Positions 20,801-27,900 of a DNA stretch of 64,000 nucleotides are shown here, piece after piece; within the stretch, counting starts at the first letter, position 1; every line of letters begins with the position of its first letter. Source of the stretch: Opitutales bacterium (GTDB lineage Bacteria; Verrucomicrobiota; Verrucomicrobiia; Opitutales; Seribacteraceae); the NCBI GenBank assembly GCA_028042835.1, contig JAOFOL010000001.1:62001-126000 (forward strand), in the 5' to 3' direction. The notes under the pieces are model-generated. The model ran no database searches, was not told where the DNA came from, and was given only the letters and a program-made list of their open reading frames with translations. A program made the translations under genes and the position numbers.

Positions 20801-21983
20801 AGTAGCTATTCTTCAAGCTAACGCATTGGTGGTAAATACCCTAAAGCAAGTTACTGCGATTGCGGAATATTCTAAATTAAATGCAGATAAATCTGAACTG
20901 GCATTAGAAATCGCAGGCAAGATGAGTGACTTGGCTCAGGGTGGTTCTTTATTGAAAGATGCCCTACAAAGCTCGACAACCATAGGGAGCTTAATAGAAA
21001 ATACATACATAGCTATTGATCAGAGCAATAGTTTATCTGATGAAGATTTATCATCTTTTGTATCGGTATTAGAAAATTCAAATGTGCTCCTTGCTGACAG
21101 TTCTTTGGAAGCCTACGCTCCGGGAGAGATGTTGAAAAAATTATCTCAAAAACAAATTGCGGTGGAAGAAGAGGTGATTGAAGGAATCAGCCAAGTGAGC
21201 CAAGGAATTTTGGACCTAAGTACATTGCAGAATAATGCCGACCTAAGCACATTACAGGGTTTAGCTGAACAAATTCTAACGGTTAATAATTTCGGCCCCG
21301 AAGGTAAAAGCTTCAAGGGAGCATTGGGTAAGAGCAGCTTTCAGATGGGTGAAGTGCTTCTCCAGTTAGACATTTCTGATGCGGATGGTGACGCTGTATC
21401 CGTTTCATTGGTAGATGAAAATGATGCCCTTGATGTGGATGGCGACAATTTAGCTCCTTTAGGAGTAAATAGTAGTTATCAGATTGTAGTACTTGATGCT
21501 TCGGATCTGCAGACTTTGTTAAATGAAAATGCAACCCTGACCTTACTTCTGAAGTTGGATGATGGGAATGGAAAAACAACCCTCATTCAGGGAGTCATAA
21601 CAAAATCCGATAGTTTTGAAAATACTGGGGATGCAATCCAAAGAGTAAATATAAACGACTATTCCCTTCTTGATGCTGTGCAAAATCAAGAGACATCTTG
21701 GTATAGTTCTTCCTGGTTCGGAGACTTTTACCCAGGTCAAGATGGCTGGCTATACCATCTTACTCTTGGCTGGCTTTATTTACATCCCTCCGGAGAAAAT
21801 GGATTCTGGATCTGGGACTCTTATTACGATACTTGGTGGTGGTCATCAAAAGATCAAAATATTTTTCCTTATTTTTATTTACATAATTCTGGTGGCAATA
21901 AACCCGGTTGGGGTAAGTTTGAAAACCTTGACTCTAAGACACGAGTTTATGAATATTTTAATGAAGCTTGGAAAGAACGATGA
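8898..21983 (+). CDS. Giant multidomain exported protein with C-type lectin, metzincin-type protease, LamG and calcium-binding domains
   Basis: One uninterrupted frame encodes 4361 residues. A hydrophobic segment at about 22-42 is a signal or membrane anchor. Residues 50-300 form a helical domain like those preceding exported proteases in Verrucomicrobiota. A C-type-lectin-like domain spans about 313-470. A zinc protease follows, with HELGHNFGLLH at 761-771 and a candidate Met-turn at Met799, closest to M11/M6/M12 metzincin-like enzymes. Further on are a PKD/Ig-like domain (1085-1170), two LamG-like domains (about 1513-1682 and 1730-1935), a thrombospondin-3-like Asp-Gly-Asp calcium repeat (3345-3440), two DUF5011-like domains (3655-3810) and a Trp-rich C-terminus (4267-4361). 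A Gly-x-Gly-Tyr-x3-Pro repeat recurs throughout, even within the protease region. It is probably a cell-surface or secreted adhesin-protease; the target is unknown. The stop overlaps the next giant gene (ATGA). Confidence 0.85.
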   Translation: MPKPFPSSRSMGSRKFKPRATMGFILVFLTLCFGFSLVFHHTSKRQPSSKSSQVVDLRKSKAPNNKKLSDLKAPVTQPVTSPFIPDEWCEVRDYVDLSSDPVFTEFNLWMSDYQKVICLLDDNCTKHDPRKILKFLKIGEKLALERKKVFEKIIRGDPAKAISMALSDELIKSLPNSISKNLESWKNERIDLDSIHVCYDPNHPEGLIKRWSVLADGTRYRVWTHGDRKKIQTVKGIASWGVTIGEDFAMSSHSYRQVKVPSGEDAIQFADKVFPYKNEYERNLFIQEIENAESEISVLKKTVSYPIMAGSSSLTEYYEKKYDLISTPMTWAQANARALLLNGRLVVIQSQVEQDFVYNQYKDGALGFDPSKNSVKYAWIGATDSSDQNGSNFDKDSNTTSIFDLNATEGDWKWLSGDEVSLGGFSNWEGGVEPNDAVNADRNFAALDWNSTGGAWVDINESYELPFLVEYDLGSEPATIAIPIKGFRKVLIVPARFQDEGWGFDGSSAPLTDQFGNTLYPELQKDAFEPVSQERLAGSMEQVTEYFRDNSDGAFNLIPVISPTVTIPLNKYSDSQTFADGTSNPYDSNGSLVGVGDLVHEELPDLGVAAIMAASQLSEKYNILDHFFWGVQGITTSSSFGGGYKSPPAVSFRGGNLDLNGLVHPDFMPCKARAIVNGDGNITAIEILDPGQYYYSNPTVLIDGSDIFNGTDITATAGSIAVSWVAITTHEPGAAGLGYVGGMGSHVDAVGGYASWGVIAHELGHNFGLLHANRFISRSERPNSDEGEPIDYGNPFAVMGSGSGHMTMTAKVAMRASGFGYVAGTASGSDVSVLTSRNSLQAAATNNLNVSDSENNNTFRIYRHDYEDAPLALSEQTFQLSLPDSVNLDIKTYSVQISGTGEGASAVLDITQASDLLIISKGGKGFSEEPVVEVLNDNNETILRLDPSWIRVATGTESTAQAVLRNVSEGSPRGLRGVVVLASPVSPIGEDSVVNMDHAWIEYRREASEYGLSVLIGQGTQENYWIDMTPATRDDFSDAFLMPGHTFSDYSTDTHITPIAKGGVSPMEYIDVVVNVGSVAAAEASAPVISLDISNQNPFVGEYVTITARVDDGNSSDYAYSWFTNEKMETSPEFLNQPTLYKSFTEPGEFVLRVVVSDMKGGLSSRNIVIKVGDYNLSSKSSLSGTVRSPEGFIQGARVEISPAEIIEHKVSVTGNPRDLFLPTGTNNPLHYTIDGQASPDLVFNRGEIHRFTFDAKADGFPISFFEHHEHELPSIRLNMLVLPVVDIVGDNYVKPPEIVLDGGSSFSSYFSDEIGTIADFQLGLIGNATKPLVVTRPYAKALLSDTNVTAVRIRPTEVNDLGLYIAHGGKGHHRDNPPNATVHRTSFWEDYNDTNATAKAYVDGVGTISPINALNPLGSVWETRNINNPTPKVVVWGTGAEHNATVATFDASKNQIGIAIHNQGAGFEPNATMAVLHYPHDPMALWTFDVHESLFDDAIQSRFQPSPAWNRDLIIGLTHYWAFDEENGTLVVDQIADKDITVSELADNNNSVWGIKGRAMRVSDTAVTINSDIIDTEYTLSMWLKTESNDFNTFSIGGNSLTYVNATGSYTFGGVTITRLSGTAGWSHVVFTGDGGFFVDGQQEVVAPPPNPNLATGDYNGSIDQFRIYNRILSTGEIRYLAGRSFLDLSGNKYHAVSIGPDFSMSNPDTDVGSSTDRPQDSTNNNAPGKLGDSYAGENNGRSVSWDDNDSYLDLSLHATDFAGVNQGTISFWIRTSGLNDSGDTVDQTVFCASDIDDNQSYFRIMVRDIGVMQLHAVNDGTEISKFYTDSNDKITHGATAATVGDWHHVVLVVDDLKSAFWIDGQMATSMSYSDGAGDNRAFFSDIENIDFMGIGLHQDANFTNSFKGNLDDFHIYDRPLDSSEISYLYELKKGREQIPRLQALVDAVGTVTVSNIGDGYKELPEVELSYGQDGNVTDDLTNIGDALNPDFGDIVYDDGESLVKSRYVGYTGDHPDTWREYQKAYGTAELNGTSVDRLIWTKDTFTANNLLLPNDRNITRRFVEYVQDGNGSYPAPSENFGAPTGLFGYTAPPKFSLSPSDSGNQQDDATGYALFFLDQNKSAEIISKGIGLVDFSADAADVVRISGKGFRPEQVYRVPLSSFEGESMDTGYTNQLSPFQTVTSTQIEQPWRRNPNNGGDLFYGFEDPNNATALASIQNETWHSFGENNEYLFGDWTQQAGNGEPRDVTLEFSNYISSIKITDQGYGYSVPVEAHAVGGYPTTENLQNWVNANPGISITFIEAELNVTAVDATGGIVSIGIVNGGEGYEVAPEIMITGGGGHGASATCQIDVNGTIINVNVDARGRGYFNLSSKLTSTLAHDGNRVLGPTEKDANVTALLGGHLHEVGICPCAEEYDSNWPNQAAHAHLDPWIEIWDRNRSEADIDSRGDRAIAAAKVRNGVIEKVVVVNGGRGYVDPVIYVRGTPPNRTTGSGPYNVNPTDFFSFNSSDGFRNRTWRCTNLRERKDGSIVECGHTQNGNYAPESCPGETDSNFLATDDPTPEAIEAWQDRHKDCAQLGYSTDSHYNVNFQSRVCSGTKANFVLLNDPYRTPYENWEVFDAQLTPLVSNGKITEIKVESGGSMYAASDVRVAGTGSGVDIIPIYDMDGFNTHIIFDDPRLRNLETDYIPRPLGTGQGFQERPWSLDDRFVPTNGLREIPILHHYISLVDSVNDEQLALFEDEFPFYRNPNLGSAHGDRVAEIRINDSGAFDSNSTTITLTFDGSHRPDLNGDSQPDFTAATADITITRGLSGFALDANGTFSESHDIDGDDVDETRARSLFVEEPVVNLVPGIAGITTTNAETASSFFRLNGLVDYSNTFSSSYFDLYVDNRLPHDFFYGLGTNIAPDMPGMGGSITIMEALPDGNSSSGSKSIYTDQHGFYSLSGLEAGLYNVTVYMEDEDFQESTFRPDANESHVTRVIYVPGLPTLIMESDQHGKGISRMIWSRESRELARPASVMTLAEEEKTLEGIGAGFQQGTEPQLVILPHPENTSTGQPKLDVDVLIDGSLTIKILDDFNTSTFNTNDRFTVTYSSSISGVDFHEDYFYSESDGDGWSGSGSALEYGQERLIILPSDGNGTNAIEVPLSSASLAGDQPFTFQAVGYEQNGSLKDLSTLSWELISDFNATEGNNSKLGSLSNSSGSSTDLTLFSTLRRGRVDSVKILAPGSGYTAGSIIKIFGEGVDFDAMIGAVDSNGGIVDVNISNKGTGYIAEANFMIEDSSGSDAVLQSVLGGGEIRLQATLGTLFSSVRIYASQRTQLTEEEKWLDLYLDTIEERNATWWNDDLDLDGLSNLNEFNIGTHPNMADTDGDGLTDFNETDPTTEYQTNPLSRDTDGDGLFDGNESIIGTNPLISDTDRDGYTDYEEVMSSNLDPLLEDSLVNLSGLLYANTAFSGDLYLKLEVGSMDNSVNPSIAIKLYENNETFIKRSNNQLPQQFQYANLLAGRYYRLSGYIDLNGNLVLDSGELYVEWEGYLNANKAGIELTFKDVAPDINFQDQYEEVIQLARGESFQISVLATDYPDDNWTGPLIENGTPQNRSVVLTGTALDVLQTANNQATANNDAKFGTYSLFFTAYDLLGTASEPLERQIEITDKVDPVISVQSDPYPWPLGTVWDPVGIYSATDDPDGNITSSVIVKGLVDPQTIGQYPISLYVEDSFGRSTTKIIAIEVADLSPPVIRFFEDDPSISWLLGQPFNLPENYVTASDNVDGDLTAQIVVSGLDQLDENTESNQTIYFSVTDLAGNRVDNQALTISFQPSTFTIAGLAIDGYLSGSLVEFKATNSEASNLTITAVTDENGSFNLAFLAEDFLLIDTNKNNVIDPEEGSIIVSGGLDTTTSRSFDGALSADANSSIVSPLTTILSEMIKSGLAKNEAQVKLAESFGYSTAVDITTYDPIAAAKSGDSDTVAILQANALVVNTLKQVTAIAEYSKLNADKSELALEIAGKMSDLAQGGSLLKDALQSSTTIGSLIENTYIAIDQSNSLSDEDLSSFVSVLENSNVLLADSSLEAYAPGEMLKKLSQKQIAVEEEVIEGISQVSQGILDLSTLQNNADLSTLQGLAEQILTVNNFGPEGKSFKGALGKSSFQMGEVLLQLDISDADGDAVSVSLVDENDALDVDGDNLAPLGVNSSYQIVVLDASDLQTLLNENATLTLLLKLDDGNGKTTLIQGVITKSDSFENTGDAIQRVNINDYSLLDAVQNQETSWYSSSWFGDFYPGQDGWLYHLTLGWLYLHPSGENGFWIWDSYYDTWWWSSKDQNIFPYFYLHNSGGNKPGWGKFENLDSKTRVYEYFNEAWKER
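21213..21266 (+). repeat. Short tandem duplication inside the first giant gene
   Basis: Two adjacent 27-base units (21213-21239 and 21240-21266) share most bases over their first 18 and encode a repeated Asp-Leu-Ser-Thr-Leu-Gln motif. The reading frame is preserved. It looks like a recent in-frame slippage duplication. Confidence 0.7.
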
Positions 21984-24900
21984 ACTTTATCCGTAAGATA
22001 CTAATTACCAGTGTAGTTTTATTTGGGCTACAGCTGATTTTATGCAATTCAGTTTCCGCACAGGATGCAAATTTAAGGATTAATTTTTCGGGAAATTTGC
22101 CTTCTTCCGTTCAGGTTGGATCATATTTTGCCATACAGGGAATAGTGGAGGTTAATGGAACGAATGTACCTGCAGGCGAAACTGTAGTGGCAACTATTGA
22201 ATTCAGGGATCCGGACGGATTAATTATAGATTCTCATACCCAGACTTGGAACGGCTTTCCTGAACAAGGAAATCCTGGAAACTTAGATAATGATACGACA
22301 GGAACGAATCAGGTACTCTTTCAAGTTCCCTGGTCAGAGGCGGCCAAATGGGGTTTAACTGAGGAGTGGCAGGTCGTTGCCCGGGTTACAGGAGCCGCTT
22401 TGGAGAACGATTTAAGTGATAATGCCGTTACCCACAATTTTACTCTGGAAATCCCCAATCTTTTGATGTCGGATGCGAATGTGACTGGTAACATCTTTTT
22501 ACCAAATGGTGATGTGGTTGTGAGTGCTACGGTTACAAATCAGAGTAGTGTTCAGACCCAAAACGGTGTCTTTTTTCCAGTGGAAGCTAGATTATTTGAA
22601 GGTAGAATAACCGCGGCAACGGGCCCCATTGACCGAAATATCTTAGACCGCGAAAGGTTAATTATTCCCTTTGCGGATCAGGGAATCACTCCCACACTTC
22701 TCCCCAATGATTCGATCTCATTAAATCTACCACCTCTTCGCTTACCTGCAGATGCCGATGGAAACTATACCATTCAGGTAATTGTAGATCCCAGTGATAT
22801 GCAGCCACTTGGTTCAATTGTGGCCGAGTCTGAAGAAGATACAGACAATCATCTTCTGATAAATTTTTCGATTACACAAGGCGTACCCACTCTTCAGGTA
22901 AACCCCAACAGTTTCACTGGAGAGGTTGGTACATTTAGGGGTCTAGAACCTGTTCGTATTGGTTTTACGGTCCGGAATAACAGTAATTTCGCAATCGAGA
23001 CTAATGATAACTACACTGCTCGTGTAGTTTTATCATTGAATGATACTTTTAATACTGAAGATTTTATCCTTCGTGAATTTGATTTGGGCGGTGATGCGTT
23101 GGGAGCGCAATTATTACCAAACGAAACGGTTCAATTGGACTGGATTCAGCAAATGCCTGACAACTTAGAGGGAGACTATTATTTACTTCTACACATAGAA
23201 GAAACAGGACAAGTCTTCCCGCTTCAAAACACGCCTGTCATAAATTTGAATTCAAAAAATGAGGGGCAGATAAAAATAGCCGATTATGATGAAAATAGTT
23301 CTAGTACAGATCTAATAAATCAAATATTGGACCTTCGAGAACAAATTTCAGTCTTTCAAGATGTTTCAGTACGTTGGGGAGGAAATACATCAGGAGAACA
23401 ACTTGCATTACAAACCCAAATTGATGCCCTGGTTATAGAACTTGGTTATGCGATTAAGACTCCTGCTCGAGACCGGCCAAGGACTAGTAGTGATGGGCGT
23501 TGGTTGGTCTATGAAACAAATGATTACCAAGGATTTCAGCAAGTATTTCTCGTTAATGTATTTGCGCAAAGAAATACTAATCAAAATGCTATTCTTGTTT
23601 CCCGATCTCAATTTGATCCAAATGTAGGTGGAAATTCACATAGTTTGAGGCCAAGAATCAGTGGTGATGGATCTTTCGTTGTTTTCCATTCCCGTGCAGA
23701 CAATTTGGTTGCGGGAGATAACAATGATGTAGAGGACATATTTGTTTATTCTGTTTTGGATAATCGTGTATTTCGTCTTACTAATCCCGTAACGGGAGAA
23801 GAAGGAAACGGTGCAAGTTATTACCCGGATGTTAATCAGGACGGTTCAGTCATTACTTTCGAATCAAGAGCCTCTAATCTTTCAACTGGCACCCCCTTTT
23901 CAAACGGTAATAGACAGATTCATCTATGGAGCAGAAACTTAAGTTCATCTGATAATATTAGGCTCGTTACCACTGGAAATGCGAATAATCACTTGCCTTC
24001 GGTTAGTCAAGATGGTCGCTTCATAACTTTTGCCTCCGATGCCTCTGATCTTTTGGCAGTTCCGTCAGACGATAACAATAGCTTAAGAGATATCTTTGTA
24101 TTTGACGCTGATAGTAATGCGACCGAACGCGTCAATTTAACCCAAGCTGGCGAGCAAACAATAGATGGAACTTCTGATCAGCCTGTGATCAGCGGAGATG
24201 GCAATTATATCGCGTTCCGTTCCGAAGCAACCAATATGGTGTTACAGGGTGGAATAGCTCAGGTTGTTGTAGAAAGTGGAGGTGTTGGTTATTTTGGAAA
24301 TCCCACTCTTGAAATAAAGGATCTTATGGGTATCGGAGAAGGTGCCTTAATAGAGATTAAGGAGAATGGTATTAATGATTATGGGCAAATCAGACCTGAT
24401 GGAATAGAAGTGATTTTAGCAGGGAAAAACTATCAGTCTCCTCAAATAACTATAAAGGCCGATCCAAATTTTCCTCCACTACAAACTGCGAATTGTAAAC
24501 CATATTTAGTAAATAAAGGGGGCGAAGTTTATAGGGTACAAAACCCTCACTTGAATACTGGAACCTTAAGTTCTTGGGTAAGGGTGAGTGAAAGTTCAGA
24601 TGGCATTGGCGGAAATATGCCAAGCCGGGAACCTGCGATTAGTGATGATGGAAGCTTAGTGGTTTACACTACTCAGGCTTCTAATTTACTTGAATCTAAT
24701 GTGACCCGTGAGGACGGACGCACCTATTTCAATAGACCGGTTCGACAGGCACAAGCCCGTGCAATATTGGTTGGCGGAATTGGAGAGATAGAGGTTAATA
24801 ATGCAGGTTCTGGTTATCAGAATGGCTTTCTTCAAATCGATGATTTGTCTGGCTTAGGAAGCGGAGCAAGTGCAAGTTATACAGTTGACTCTTTCGGTCG

Positions 24901-27900
24901 GATATCTTCCATCACTATTGTAAATCCGGGCACTAACTACAACTTGCAGACTACTGTAATAGGGGTGGATAATCCCAGGGGAGGGTCTGGATTTGTTGCG
25001 GGTGATATTCGTTTTGCGAAGGAAAATGGCCAGGGTGAAAACCGCACAGGAGGAGGTAGGGTTCATCAGATAACTATAACAGATCATGGAATGGGCTATC
25101 AATTTGCAGTTGATAATATTGAAAGTTTAAATTCACTGCTTTTGATTGATGGGGATGGAGTAGATACCGATTTGGACGGAAGAGCAGATGCCCAAATAAA
25201 TACTGAAAATATTCACGTGGACCCGCAAACGGGCTCCATTTACTTGAAACAGACTTTTTCAATCAGGGTTCTTTCAAAAACAAGTCTGCCAGGTACCACC
25301 CTTTTAATTTCTGATGCAAATGATTCGGTTACAATTACTTTTTCCAATACAACAAGTGCATCTTCGCCCCCCAACAGTATCGCTACAGCTGGTTTATCTC
25401 TTGCAGCTATTCGAAATGCAATTACAGATATTATTGAAAATACATGGAATTCAAATGGAAGTATTTCCCGAGGACCTTTAGTCGAAGACAACGCAACTGG
25501 TGGAGACAGCTTTTCACTCACCGCATTGTCTGGAGAGGTAACAGTAAGCAATCCTTCTTCTGTAGAGGTAATTGCTGAGAGTAATATGCTTTTCAGCGGT
25601 ACGGGTTTTACCCGAGCTTCTCCTGTATTTGCTGCACCTCCTGTAATTCTTGGATTTTCGGAAGTGACCTCAGGAACCACGACCGTAGGTTTGAGTAATG
25701 GTAGAAATATCTTAGGTTATTCAGAAGATAAAGAGACGGATGATATTTATCTTTATGAAGAGACGAACGGTCAAACCAAGAGGGAAAGAATAAGCCGGAG
25801 TAGTTTTGGTTTCCCGGTTAATTATCGTCCATCTACTTTAACAAGCATGCCAAGTAACCGTTTACCTGCAATTAGCGGGAATGGCCGGCATATTTATTTT
25901 AGCTCTGATGCATCTGATGAAGGAGGACTGGTTTTTGATAATACGAATCAAAGGCCTCAAGATAACAATAATGGAAGAGACATTTATTATTTTGATCGCA
26001 AAACTTCCGTCCTTCCCACTCCTATCTTAACAATTAATCTTCTCTTTCCTAACAATTCGTTGTCACATAGCTTTTCCCCTAACTCTCAAATTCCCATTGT
26101 AGCTCAGGTCAACTACTCGGGAAATGATCTTGATCGATTGGAGCTTCTAGTGGATGGGAATTCTAGCTTAGTCTTAGAGGAATTTTCTCCAAATATTGGA
26201 ACAAATCGTTTTTCTGGGGTTCACCTAACACCCCAACGCGGAACTCATACCTATCAGGTTGTTGCATTTAATGTGGCAAACTTAACCATTGGTGCCAGTA
26301 TACCCGTGGAAGTTTTTATTGATGATTCAACCAACTCTTTGCCTCCAGTGGTAGGATTGGACGATTTAATTTTTAATTCTGCAACAAATGGATCAAGTAT
26401 TCCAGTTTCAATAACCGGCACAGATGAAGATGACGCTCTCGTTGGGGTGCAATATTATGTTGATGGTGTCCCATTCGGAGACGAAATCTTAAGAGATGGT
26501 AGAAATTCTGCACAATTAAACACTTTTGCATCTTCACTCAATTTTAGTAATACGGGCGTTAAAAGTGTATTTGCAATTGGTCGCGACTCATCTGGAAATT
26601 ATGTATCTTCCGAAGTTGAATCTATCTCAGTCGCCCAAGGTAGTTCCAATTTGAGTGTTTCTTTTAGCGACGGTCCAAGAAGTTTTACATTAGCTGAGCC
26701 TGATATTCAACTAACACTTTCTTTAACCGGTCAAATTATTGATGTAAATCTACCTCTCCCCGTAGGTAGAAACTTTGTAGTCACCCCCGAAGTTGAGATT
26801 ATAGGTTCCGGTTCCGGTGCAGCAATTGATGTAATAGTTGATCAAAATAGATCGTCTATTACTTATGGTATGGTAATAGGATTAAGTAGAGTAAGCGGAG
26901 GATTAGGTTACGATGAAAACACTACCATAAGAGTTGTTCCTATTATAAGAAGTGTGCAACAGGGGACTCCAGCTGAAATAATGTTGGCAACTCCACCTCA
27001 AATAGAACTCGCTAGAAACGCTGATGGAACCTTGCGAGTAGGTTCTGGCTATGTTACAAGCCCAAGAATAGTTATTCCGCCGTATGCGGGGTTAGTGCGA
27101 ATACCTCGGGCCCCGTTGCTTGGTGACGGAAGCATTGACCCAGAAACTTTTCCAATTCAGCTAGGCGGAATTACCCCCCCGGTACAAGACGCTTTTTTGA
27201 TAGGTGGTTTCTCGCAATCACCTATCCCCTTGAACTTTTCAGTTTCAAGCCCCGAAGAACTCGAATCCTTGACTCTTGTTGTGGATGGGAGAGAAATAGG
27301 CGTGGTTACAGACGAGCCTTTTACCTTTAGTTGGATACCAGACGAAGCTAAGGTATACACTATTTATGCTGCTGCTAGGGATTTTTCTGGCAATGTGGTG
27401 ATGAGTCAGCCGAATTATGTAAAGGTAGATTCTTTTAGTGGCGGAGGTATCAGTGCATCCTTTAATTCCGACAGTAATTCCACTGCTGCCATTGCCAACT
27501 CGACAATTTATGTATCCGGAGAGGCTTACTCTGAATTTGGCATAGCAGAAATTGAATTTTTTATTGATGGAATTTCTATGGGGAAAACCTTCCCTGCAAA
27601 TGGCTCCAACAACTTTGGAGCACACATTGATTTGACTGGAATAGCGAGTGGCCAACACACTATGTCAATGATTGCTAGAGATTATGCAGGTAATCAGGCA
27701 GGTACCTTTGATAGAGAACTTACGAATTCATCGGGCAAAATGTCTCAAAACCTCTTAATCTTTCCTTCATCAAGTAATATTAGTGGTAACCCCGTAATCA
27801 TTAAATATCCTTTATCTGGATCAGCATCTCCATTCTCCTCTCAATCTTTTATACCAATTATTGCAGACTTAAATGTTTCTTCCGAAGTTACTGGATTAAC

